From Episyrphus balteatus (Eukaryota > Arthropoda > Insecta > Diptera > Syrphidae): a DNA stretch of 64,000 nt. This document shows, one piece after another, positions 12,839-22,329 of this stretch (its first letter is position 1; each line of letters opens with the position of its first letter). The translations under genes were made by a program, and so were the position numbers. Under the pieces are notes generated by a model. That model saw only the letters and a list, made by a program, of their open reading frames with translations, searched no databases and was not told the origin of the DNA. The DNA is taken from the NCBI RefSeq assembly GCF_945859705.1, contig NC_079137.1:61350552-61414551 (forward strand), read 5' to 3'.

Positions 12839-14350
12839 AATAAAATGCACGACTGGGTCGCACAAACTTGCTCTTAGAGTTCAAGTTGCTTAAATATTTA
12901 AGACTTTTTATATAGAAACTTGGGAAATGTAGGTATATATAAAAAAAAAAAAAAAACAAAACAAAACAAAAAAATAAAACAATATCTGAAATCAAATCGC
13001 CCCACAAAACAAGTATGCAATTTTATTTGATATATTAAGGTGCATTTTTAGAAATAGGTGCCATTTTGTAGAAATAACTAATCAACATCTAAAAACAAAA
13101 TTTCAAAAAAAATTCAATGTCCCGTTTTCGAAAATTTGATTTTTCAAAAAAAAATTTCAAAATTTTTTTAAAAATCCAAAAATTATTTTTTTCAAAATTT
13201 TATTTTTGGCTTATATTAAAATTGTATAATTGCTTTTGTATAAAAAATTTCGTTGAAATACAATAAGTAGTTTTGTAGAAAATCCGATTTGAAAAAAGCG
13301 GTCCTATGGCAGGTACCGTTAATAATGATTTTCAAAAAAAAAATTTTTCTTCAAAAGATAGATCTTGCTTAAAAACTAACATTTGAATTTTTTTAACAAA
13401 ATCGTTGGAGCCGTTTTCGTGAAATTAAACTTTTCCGAAATTTTTGTATGACAGGTACCGTTATTTTTGGTCCAAAAAAATTAATTCCAAAAATCCCTCT
13501 GGAGAGTCTCCAAAAACTGCTACATAGCAAGTTTGAAGTCAATCGGTCCATCCGTTTAGGCTCTAGTTCCTTATACAGACAGACAGACAGACAGACAGAC
13601 TGACAGACAGACTGACAGACTGACAGACTGACAGACTGACAGACTGACAGACTGACAGACTGACAGACTGACAGACTGACAGACTGACAGACTGACAGAC
13701 TGACAGACTGACAGACTGACAGACTGACAGACTGACAGACTGACAGACTGACAGACTGACAGACTGACAGACTGACAGACTGACAGACTGACAGACTGAC
13801 AGACTGACAGACTGACAGACTGACAGACTGACAGACTGACAGACTGACAGACTGACAGACTGACAGACTGACAGACTGACAGACTGACAGACTGACAGAC
13901 TGACAGACTGACAGACTGACAGACTGACAGACTGACAGACTGACAGACTGACAGACTGACAGACTGACAGACTGACAGACTGACAGACTGACAGACTGAC
14001 AGACTGACAGACTGACAGACTGACAGACTGACAGACTGACAGACTGACAGACTGACAGACTGACAGACTGACAGACTGACAGACTGACAGACTGACAGAC
14101 TGACAGACTGACAGACTGACAGACTGACAGACTGACAGACTGACAGACTGACAGACTGACAGACTGACAGACTGACAGACTGACAGACTGACAGACTGAC
14201 AGACTGACAGACAGACGGACAGACGGACTTCCGGGACCCACTTTTTTCGCATTGTCTATCATCGTAATGTCATGGAAAAATGTTATCTCAACTTTTTTTT
14301 TTTGTACGAATGCATAACTTGATATATAGTACCTATATCGCAAGTAAAAA
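12839..14350 (+). mobile_element. DINE-like element with giant microsatellite
   Basis: It starts 'aaaatgcacgactgggtcgc' and ends 'agtacctatatcgcaagtaa', the two family termini. Between them are the usual phrases ('gcaggtaccgttaataatg', 'aaaatcgttggagccgtttt', 'tccatccgtttaggct'). It closely resembles the copy at 46052-46960, but its microsatellite has grown from about 30 bp to about 650 bp. Two overlapping minus-strand frames of 336 and 229 codons are the microsatellite read as protein and are not genes. Confidence 0.85.
13575..14228. repeat. (GACA)n/(GACAGACT)n expanded microsatellite
   Basis: About 650 bp. GACA repeats at both edges surround a homogeneous array of the 8-bp unit GACAGACT with some 70 or more copies. 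A GACG variant occurs at the right edge, as in the other copies. Confidence 0.97.
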
Positions 14351-15299
14351 AACAGCATATCACCCAAAGAAATGTTTATACCTATGCGGAATAATTTGAT
14401 CAAGTGTCTACTTTATTTGAGAAGTTTGAGAAATTCCATTTTTTATCATCGCCAAACATCCGAAAACATTTTTTAATTTTATTTCTGAGCTCTATATGTA
14501 ATTTTTTAAACTAGACATAAAATTTCATAAAATCGGACAATAGTTTTCGGAGTCCAAGATTATTTGCTCAATTGAGAATTGATCCCACTCAAAAGAACAT
14601 GAATATAGAGCAGGTGAAACTGAAATTTCTACCGCTTTTATTTCGAGAAATTATATTTTGAAAATGAATATTCTTGACAATTAAAAAACAGTCATAATAA
14701 AGATACAATATCACCTTTCATTCTATACGTTACGTATATCAAGGTAAAGGTAACAAAGCGAATATAATTGTTACTTTATTGTTCCGTTTACCTAGCTACA
14801 CCTTTTCAATATACCATTTCCCTTATTCAAACAAACAATGACTCAAATTGACCCTAACCAAAACTATAAATAAATGTATTTCAACTGACCAATTAAAGTT
14901 AGGGGTTGAATATCGAACGTTTCATTGGTCATCGCTAAAAACTGACCCTCACTATGTTCGAAAAGAAAATTAAAAGAAAAAAAAAAAATAACAAGGGGCC
15001 CTTTTCAATAGCAATTTAATTGTCTCATTTAACTATACCTAGCCAACTGCGTGCAACGTATTGGTGTGGTAGGTATTTTGTCAAAATTAATTATGCATTC
15101 ATTTTTGTTGGAAAAATGAATGATCAATGATCAAAAAATCAACAATTCTTTTTCAATCAGATACTGAGTGGAGTGTATTAGGGTATTTTTATGGGCATGT
15201 TTTATTGTTAGCTACTATGTATGCAAGTTTGCCAAATTTTACACGGTAAATCACAACAAAAGATTGTTAAAATATACAAAAGTATTTGTTTGTTGTGTT
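14351..15299. other. AT-rich intergenic
   Basis: No gene is recognised. 14400-14600 contains phrases such as 'aaatcggacaatagttttcgg' that look like old repeat sequence. Nothing else is seen. Confidence 0.35.
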
Positions 15300-15302
15300 T
15301 TA

Positions 15303-15485
15303 GGCTAGGCGCACACATGCGATTTTGATCGCGCGAATAAGATGACAAGAATTTCAATGACTGTAGACACAATTTTCAAATTTTTAATCGTGGGAAGCAT
15401 GTGTGTTCACAGGCATTGAAATCCATGTGATCCATTTTTGCGACTGAATAATCGCGCGACTAAAATCACATGTGTGCGCCTAGCC
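15303..15485. mobile_element. Small MITE with TTA target site
   Basis: A 183-bp element with inverted ends GGCTAGGCGCACACATG (left) and the complement of GGCTAGGCGCACACATG (right), extended by TCGCGCGA-type blocks on each side. It is flanked by TTA at 15300-15302 and 15486-15488. A 3-bp TTA duplication fits the PIF/Harbinger superfamily; that assignment is inferred. No coding capacity. Confidence 0.85.
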
Positions 15486-15488
15486 TTA

Positions 15489-15796
15489 ATGAGTAATTTT
15501 TTTACTTAACTTATTAATTTTTTCATTCTTTAACAAAAAACGAGAACCAAAAACGTTATAATAGAATTTCTTTCTCATTTATTTAGCTCCTTATTCCGAT
15601 TCTTCTGTTCAGGATTAGTCATTTATTACTCAAGATATAGCAAAAATACTAAGAAGGCTTGTAAACAAAAAGCTTTGAAAAATCATACCTCGAAAACGTA
15701 TCCGTTCTATTTCCCTACTTTCATTTTTAATGGTACACCAATTTTTTTTGTTAATTTTTTTTTATAACTTTTTTTTCATAATATAACTATTTTATT
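15489..15796. other. AT-rich spacer
   Basis: About 300 bp between two repeats with no recognisable feature. Confidence 0.4.
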
Positions 15797-15804
15797 AAAA
15801 AAAC

Positions 15805-16310
15805 GGTAGCGGGTCATAATTCTGCTTGTCAAAATTCTGTACGACAAAATTCTGTAGGGTCAAAAAACTGTAAGACCATAATTCTGTACGTCATTATACT
15901 GTAAATACAAAATTCTGTACGTCAAAATACTGTATTTTCAATACAGTATTTTTAAAGAAATTTCCTTTGATAAAAAAAACACTAAATAGTAACTTTAAAT
16001 ATAATTATTGACAGTAAAGTTGTAATTTTATACAAACATAATTATTAATGTAAAAAAGTGCGCGCGCACTTTTTTACATTATCAAAACGATATTTTTTAC
16101 AGCATTTTTACAGAATTTTGATATACAGAATTTTGATGTACAGAATTTTGAAATACAGTATTTTGACCAACCAGAATTTTGACTTTCAGAATTTTGTTCG
16201 TACAGCATTTTGCACATACAGAATTTTGACATACAGTATTTTGGCATACAGTATTTTGAATACAGAATTTTGCAACATACAGAAATTCGACCCCAACCCA
16301 ACCCAACCCT
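15805..16310. mobile_element. Word-array foldback element, copy A (AATTCTG word)
   Basis: The left end GGTAGCGGGTCATAATTCTG and the right end 'tcgaccccaaccc' bracket two arms built from repeats of CAAAATTCTGTA-type words on the left and TACAGAATTTTG-type words on the right, separated by about 4-base variable spacers. The arms meet at the palindrome GTGCGCGCGCAC (near 16060-16071). The inner half of the left arm (about 15940-16040) is replaced by unrelated AT-rich text. The flanks AAAAAAAC (15797-15804) and TAAAAAAC (16311-16318) match at 7/8 and may be a target-site duplication. Short frames on both strands are artefacts of the repeat. Confidence 0.75.
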
Positions 16311-16318
16311 TAAAAAAC

Positions 16319-17284
16319 AATTCTAACGATTCATTTTTTTTTTTTTTTTTTTGATAATTCTGTGTTTTTCAAGTAATCAAATGCCTTCTTTTTTAAGTCA
16401 AAATAAATTTTAACAAAAGCGTTTTGGAAAAAATTTGTTAAAAACAACAAAATCAATCTTGGGTGCAGAGGTTCACTTTCCCTAAATTCGCACATTCTCC
16501 TATTATAACCCGTTTTAAAATAATGATTTTACAAAAAATAAATTTTCTGAACATTTTCCTGAGCTTTTTTACAAATTTTTAATTGAATTAATGCACCTAA
16601 TAACTTTTTTAACCATAAAAAATAGTTTTAGTTTGTTTGATCTGCTTACTTGATAAATTAAATAAAATTGATAAATTTTATTACTGATCAAAGCCAATTT
16701 AAAAACATGATTTGAATTTGAAAACGATTCAATAATAGTTCCATCACCCAGCTTTGTTTTTCAGAAAGGAAATAATGTTTTAATATTAACGTTGAGCACT
16801 GAAAAAATGTCTTTTCCCACAAAACATGTACCTAAATTAAATTTAAAAAAAAAATCAATGTTCTACAATTTACTTACCTTTAATATAGAAATTACAACGA
16901 GAATCAAGAATACTTATGAAAGAGTATGAACCAAATCTAGATTTGTACAAAAAAGCCTTTTATCTTATATCCAAACTATTTTACCATGAATTTAATGAAT
17001 GCGATTTCTAAAAAAAATTATAGAAAAAAGACAAAACTACTTTACTTTGAAATATCTACTAAATTTTATTTCCACCGGAAGTCCATCAAGCTTTTTATCT
17101 ACTTGTGATATCAGTTAAACAATATAATTTATATATATTTAATTAAAATATCTAAATAAATAAGTGTGTGTGTGGGGTTTTTTTTTCATTTTTAAAATAT
17201 TTTTTAATGATAACAAAATGATCTACTATACTCCATTCGATACTCTAATAAATATTACATAAAATATAAATTATTAACTTCTAC
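16319..17284. other. Intergenic, 3' flank of Glued
   Basis: AT-rich sequence with no recognised gene or repeat, between copy A of the word-array element and the 3' end of the dynactin gene. Confidence 0.4.
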
Positions 17285-17285
17285 A

Positions 17286-17297
17286 TTTTATTTATTT
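17286..17297 (-). promoter_or_regulatory. Candidate polyadenylation signal of Glued
   Basis: TTTTATTTATTT on the plus strand gives overlapping AATAAA hexamers on the minus strand, about 185 bases past the stop codon of the dynactin gene. It is well placed, but such hexamers are common in AT-rich DNA. Confidence 0.4.
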
Positions 17298-17477
17298 TTT
17301 TTTTGTTTTTTAATTTTATTTTACGAAAACAAAAATCTTCGCATGTTGTGTATTATTTTTCTTTGGTATTTTTGTGTGTAAAATTTAACTGTAAAAAGTA
17401 ATCGCAAAAATTCAATATGTCTACAATTATTATTAATTTTGTGTATTAGTTATTTTTTGTTAATTTTTTCTTTTAGT

Positions 17478-20400
17478 TTAAACACGAAATGCATTAGTTA
17501 CTTCAATACTAGGAAATATAGAAAAATCACTTTCAGCCGCTCGATGTGGATTACGTTTAAAATATTCACCTAATATATCTTGGGCCATCAATTCGGATTT
17601 AGTCTTAATATTTGTTTTAAATTTTCTATTATCTATGATATATGATAAAATCCAGTCATTTTTAAGCGTTTTAATATCCTTTTCGAGGCGTTCTAATTCT
17701 TTATCTCTCGGTTGTGGCACACTTATCGGTGTTAATTTCTTCAAGGCTAATTTTAATTCTTTCCCTTGTATTCGAATTCTTTCGTCACGTTCTTCTTTTA
17801 GGACAGTCTTTAGCAAAGATACTTCTTGCATTGAATTCAAATCATCTAATGTAGCAGTGCAAGCTTTCGATTTAAGATGATCTTTTAATTCCAAAGTCGC
17901 ACTTTCCATTTTTGATATTTTTTCTTCCAATAAACTTATCGAATCGGCACATTGACGTTCACGGTTGTCGATATGCTCTTGAGTCTCATCGATACATTGT
18001 TTTAGATTTTCAATTGTCACATCAAAATCATGTTGAAGTTTCGTCAAGTTTCGTTCAGCCATATCTTTTCGAACTTGCATTTCCGAAAGTTCGTTAAGTT
18101 TCTTTTTCGAAGTTAATTTCAATTGTTTAATTTCAGCTTCACGATATTCTAATGCCGCTGTAAGTTTTTTAATCTCTTCAAGTTGTTGCTTCACTTGATT
18201 GGCCCGAATTAAAACTGGATTCGATCGAATGCACTTAGTTTGAGCATTATTAAGATTGGCCTTCTCAGCTTCTTGGATATTCTGTAAAATATGACTCATT
18301 TCTTCGTTAATAACATCGATAACAAATTGAAAATTCGTAACTGGACTTTTATCCGTCTCCTGATAAATCCTCGAACAATTCGAATACAACATCTTCCACA
18401 ACACATCATGTGGAATCGAAACCTCCGACGAATCTTCACACTTCATCGATGAAATCTCATGAATTGCCTGCTTCGAGGTGCAGTGTAAAATCTGCAATAA
18501 CTTTCCAAAAGTCTCATTTACAACTCGCATTCCATTAAATTGGTCCCTGGATATTGCATAAAATTCATATTTATGCTCTCGTGGTAACTTTCTTCGTAAT
18601 GCTCTCAAATTAGCCTTGAATTTAGCTAAATTTTCCATCAAAAATTGCAACAAACAATACGAATCTGTAGTTTCTTGACCAATTTGTATCAAAGTTTGAA
18701 TAATTCCAGCACTTGTCATAATCGAATCGCAACCTCTTTCAAAAGTCTCCACAATATCAGTGTAGAGTTGATGTTCATTGATTAAATCATTCGAATCCAA
18801 ATGAATTATAGTCGAATACATGACACTAAAGAAATTCGAACATCTCTCAATGTCTTCGGTTGAAGAATTCTCATCGAGTTGTCCTGATTTGAGAAGTTCA
18901 ATGATACCATCGATATATTTTTCATTATTCAACATTTCTGCTTTATAAATCGCAGCTCTCATTAAAGTTTCATGTTCACAATTATTTAATCCATAAATCA
19001 TTTGATGTAAAATCATCTGAAGACTACTAACATGATAGAGACATCTCGAACGAAAAGCAAATCGATGAATTGAAAACCCTTCAAATATCGAATCTTTATC
19101 AAAGTCTACAGTCGATGGGAATTTCTCACGAATTTCATTCTGAATTATGTCCGATTTGAATATAAAACGATTCAGCAGCAGCTGAACTTGTATTGCATCG
19201 TAGTCTCCACCACGAACTTTGAAATCATCTGGCATAAAACTTAAAAGCAAATCACTAAGATCTCTAGTTTCTTGAAGCTGCATTTGGCTAAGCTGAACAT
19301 CTATTGCACGGCTATAAGCTTTCGATTCGGTGAAAAGCTTAGTGAAATCAATTTTCGGTTCATTTTCTAGCGGAATTACAACAAAATCATCTGCAGCTGC
19401 TTCGAGATCTTTTTCCCTAGCTGTCAGTTGTTCATTTAAGATTTTCACCAGCTCACGGAATTTTATAATTGTGATGTCCCGGTCGTAGATAGTCTCCAAA
19501 GCGGCATCTTTATCACGAAGAAGTGCTTTGTTGGTTGCCCCAAGCATATCGATTTCTTCCCGTAAATCCATCTCCAAATCATGATTACTTTCGATAATTT
19601 GCTCATGAATTTCTTCTAGAGCTTCTAATTCAGCAACCTCTTCTTCCATCAATTTTACACGTTCTTCTAACTCAAGTTTACTCTCCGTCAAAGACTCAAC
19701 CATAGATTCAGCTCCCAATGCTGCGTCAACCTGCTCATGTAAATCCATAATCTGGAATTCCATTGCATCAATACGCATCGATAACTTGACTTTAGTCTTC
19801 TGAAGCTCAGTAATTTCGGAAGCTTTAGTCTCCAATTCTTTATTGACCTTTTGTAGTTCTTGTTTATCCTGAGCAATGACATCTCTCAACCGAATTACAG
19901 TCTCTTTTAAACGATGATTGTGTTGTTGAAGTTTCTTTAACTCACCGCTAGATGGAATTGCAATCTCAGTCGATGACAAATGACTGTCACTATTTTCATT
20001 TTTCAAAATCTCAACATCTAAAACAAGCTCTTCGATACGTTCCAATGCAATATCCAATTCCATTTGCAAAGTATCAGCTTTTTCTTCAGCCATTTCTTTG
20101 TCAAGTGTCAAAAGTTCTACATTTTCTGACAGTTCATTGAATTCTTGTAAACATCGACTTTTAGCTTCTTGAGTTTCTCTAGCTTCTTGACGAACTCTCT
20201 GTAACTCACGTTGCAAATTCGCATGAGATTCCATGATTTTTATCTTAAATTCTAACAATTGTTCACATTGAATTTTAAGCTTGTCACATTCTTGAAGTTT
20301 ACGCTTTTCATCTTGTCTCTGACGTTTGATAAGCTCAAGTTCTTGTGACAGATCTCTAACCTCAACTTTCAAATCATCAACAATTTTTTGCTCTTCATTG

Positions 20401-20960
20401 TTTATCATGCTAAACGATGGCGATCTCATTGGTTGCCCTGGGGTAAATTGCGGTCGTAAAATCTCCAAAAAACCAGTCTCCACAAAACCAAAAGACTCGG
20501 ATGGTGAAACTGTGGTTTTACTACGAAGATGCTCGGAGTGCGTTGGTGAACTCAATAAACTTTGACTGCTAGAAGAAAGAAAACTTTTAGTACGATTTAA
20601 TTTGGTTGTTTTTGGCGCTATTGGAACATGTCCATAGTCACTACTTCTTGTTGAATGAGGAGCAGGGGCATGAGCTGGAGCCGGAGCAGGAGTATTATTA
20701 TGAGGAACAACATCCACAGTTGGAATCAATTGACTTGGACGTACAAAAACACCATGATTATCGGCACACTTGAAATAACTATAACCTTTTATAGTGCCAT
20801 TGTTTTTTCCTTTCGGTTCATCGAGTATAACGCCCACCCATTTTCCTGCAGCAAAATTTGTTACCCCAACATAAGCAACTCGTCCTTTGGTATTCCTTCC
20901 AAGAATCTGAACTGTTTGGCCCACTTTGAGTGTTCTATCGGTGGATACGGATGAGGACAT
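17478..20960 (-). CDS. Gl: Dynactin subunit 1 (p150/Glued)
   Basis: Largest subunit of dynactin, the cofactor that links cytoplasmic dynein to cargo and microtubules. It is 1160 residues in one open frame. Residues 11-78 form a CAP-Gly domain with the signature GKNNG (51-55), which in this family binds microtubule and EB C-termini. A Pro/Ala- and Ser-rich basic linker follows (about 79-165), then the conserved block around FVETGFLEIL (159-168). A long coiled coil (about 187-530, very Glu/Lys/Leu-rich) corresponds to CC1, where dynein intermediate chain binds. The inter-coil domain starts near IDFTKLF (about 535), and a second coiled coil (about 915-1075) precedes a short tail. The start ATG is in a good insect context (AAAAC before ATG) and directly precedes the CAP-Gly domain; the stop is TAA. 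Fly and human orthologues are roughly 1270 residues, so the C-terminus is somewhat short. No intron interrupts the coding region, although the flanks are full of transposons. The frame is intact, which argues against a dead retrocopy. Confidence 0.96.
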   Translation of the reverse strand: MSSSVSTDRTLKVGQTVQILGRNTKGRVAYVGVTNFAAGKWVGVILDEPKGKNNGTIKGYSYFKCADNHGVFVRPSQLIPTVDVVPHNNTPAPAPAHAPAPHSTRSSDYGHVPIAPKTTKLNRTKSFLSSSSQSLLSSPTHSEHLRSKTTVSPSESFGFVETGFLEILRPQFTPGQPMRSPSFSMINNEEQKIVDDLKVEVRDLSQELELIKRQRQDEKRKLQECDKLKIQCEQLLEFKIKIMESHANLQRELQRVRQEARETQEAKSRCLQEFNELSENVELLTLDKEMAEEKADTLQMELDIALERIEELVLDVEILKNENSDSHLSSTEIAIPSSGELKKLQQHNHRLKETVIRLRDVIAQDKQELQKVNKELETKASEITELQKTKVKLSMRIDAMEFQIMDLHEQVDAALGAESMVESLTESKLELEERVKLMEEEVAELEALEEIHEQIIESNHDLEMDLREEIDMLGATNKALLRDKDAALETIYDRDITIIKFRELVKILNEQLTAREKDLEAAADDFVVIPLENEPKIDFTKLFTESKAYSRAIDVQLSQMQLQETRDLSDLLLSFMPDDFKVRGGDYDAIQVQLLLNRFIFKSDIIQNEIREKFPSTVDFDKDSIFEGFSIHRFAFRSRCLYHVSSLQMILHQMIYGLNNCEHETLMRAAIYKAEMLNNEKYIDGIIELLKSGQLDENSSTEDIERCSNFFSVMYSTIIHLDSNDLINEHQLYTDIVETFERGCDSIMTSAGIIQTLIQIGQETTDSYCLLQFLMENLAKFKANLRALRRKLPREHKYEFYAISRDQFNGMRVVNETFGKLLQILHCTSKQAIHEISSMKCEDSSEVSIPHDVLWKMLYSNCSRIYQETDKSPVTNFQFVIDVINEEMSHILQNIQEAEKANLNNAQTKCIRSNPVLIRANQVKQQLEEIKKLTAALEYREAEIKQLKLTSKKKLNELSEMQVRKDMAERNLTKLQHDFDVTIENLKQCIDETQEHIDNRERQCADSISLLEEKISKMESATLELKDHLKSKACTATLDDLNSMQEVSLLKTVLKEERDERIRIQGKELKLALKKLTPISVPQPRDKELERLEKDIKTLKNDWILSYIIDNRKFKTNIKTKSELMAQDILGEYFKRNPHRAAESDFSIFPSIEVTNAFRV

Positions 20961-21058
20961 GTTTTATCTTTTTTTTCGTGTTTAGTAGCTTTGAATGCAC
21001 TTTTAATTTTTTTTTGATGGATTTGTGGATAAATCGCTTCGTGTAAATTGCAAACAAA

Positions 21059-21075
21059 ACTAAAAAAAAGTAAAC
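21059..21075 (-). promoter_or_regulatory. Possible 3' splice site in Glued 5' leader
   Basis: Read on the minus strand, TTTACTTTTTTTTAG is a pyrimidine-rich tract ending in AG, about 100 bases before the dynactin start codon. A matching donor AAAG/GTAAAA is possible at about 21640. Together these would make an untranslated first exon and a leader intron. The leader could equally be unspliced. Confidence 0.3.
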
Positions 21076-22276
21076 TTTCAGTGATGTCCCATCATAATTA
21101 TTTATTGCCTTTAGAATTTTATATTAGTTATATTTCTAACTACAGCGCGAATATTTTTAATTTTAAATTAGTTTAATTTACTTAATTTTATTAATTATAT
21201 AGAAAAAAATAAATGTTTAATAGTTTTATAATAGCAAAAAGCCACGATATGCCAAAAATCACACGCAAATAAAAAATGGCCGCTGATTGTGCAACCGTAG
21301 TATACGATTATAGAATGCAAATGTAACTTTTATCTGTGTATGTGTGTATTACACATGTATATCACTATGTTTTAAAATGGCTATGTATAGATTTTTTGCT
21401 AGTAAATTAATTTTAATCCTATACGCGCTTAAATCAAAAACTATACTAAATCGATTAAAAGCAAAATATAAAAAACAACTAACCACACATTTTTTTGAGG
21501 AGGAGGAAGTATATATCCTATATTCACCGCAAACAATGCGCTTTTTTTTTCTTAAGATTTGACATTTTAAAAATAAACTTTTGACATTTTAAATTTTTTC
21601 TTCGATATTTATACTCATCTCACACACACAATTTTTTACCTTTTATCTTTGCATCAATTTGCCACCCATTTTTCCTTCCTTTGAAACTTTCACTTTTTCT
21701 GTTTTGAAATTGTTAGATTTTTTCATATGTATAATTTTTTGAACACACTTCCGGTTGATTTAGTAACAATAATTTGACAGATCATTAAATCACCACAAAT
21801 GTCATTTACAAAACTCTTCGCAATTTTTAAATAATTTAAAAACTTTTTGAGGTTAAAACAAAAAATTGAAAAATGAAATAATGATTCTCGCGTAGTATAA
21901 ATTTATCAAAATTTTAAAATTTTAAAATGCGCACAATCCGTAATTTTCTATATGAATGTTGTTGGAAAGTTGAAACTTTCAAGTTTTATTCAACACACTA
22001 GCACAACACGTTTTTTTTTTTTTTTTTTGTTTTGTTATCTTGCATTGATGGGGGAAACTTTATAATGTCAAAGGTATGGTGAGTGGGTGGCTCTACCAAC
22101 CATCAGTAAGCTATTCAAAATGGGGGTTTTTCACAGACCCATTTTGATAAGTTTTAAAATTTGACAACAAAAATTTTAAAATGAATCCGCCACATCGCGC
22201 GGTATCGGTGCGCACGCATTGAAAACTCGAACGAAATATACAGCTTTTGGCAGAGTGTGAAGAATATAATTTTTTA

Positions 22277-22310
22277 GATCCGATTTTTAAGGGGTACAAT
22301 ATTCAACTGA
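22277..22310 (-). promoter_or_regulatory. Inr + DPE core promoter, candidate for Glued
   Basis: On the minus strand TCAGTT (22310-22305) matches the insect initiator TCAKTY exactly, with A+1 at 22308. GGATC at +28 to +32 (22281-22277) matches the downstream promoter element RGWYV, at the required spacing. It lies about 1.35 kb upstream of the dynactin ATG in the right orientation, and the following sequence (22150-22260) is unusually GC-rich for the window. The motif match is seen; the link to Glued is inferred. Confidence 0.45.
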
Positions 22311-22329
22311 AATGCTGAAAAAAAGCATC

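Noticed and set aside
13393..14403. 336- and 229-codon minus-strand frames of Ser-Val-Cys-Gln repeats
   Set aside because: They are the GACAGACT microsatellite read as protein. The period is 8 bp, so the frame shifts codon phase repeatedly, and the flanks are DINE-like repeat, not exons.
16058..16354. Frames with repeated 'YRIL'/'QNS' motifs at 16058-16354 and 38137-38376
   Set aside because: They are translations of the TACAGAATTTTG word array in the foldback elements.
17635..20954. Plus-strand frames of 60-99 codons within 17635-20954
   Set aside because: They are antisense shadows of the dynactin coding region.
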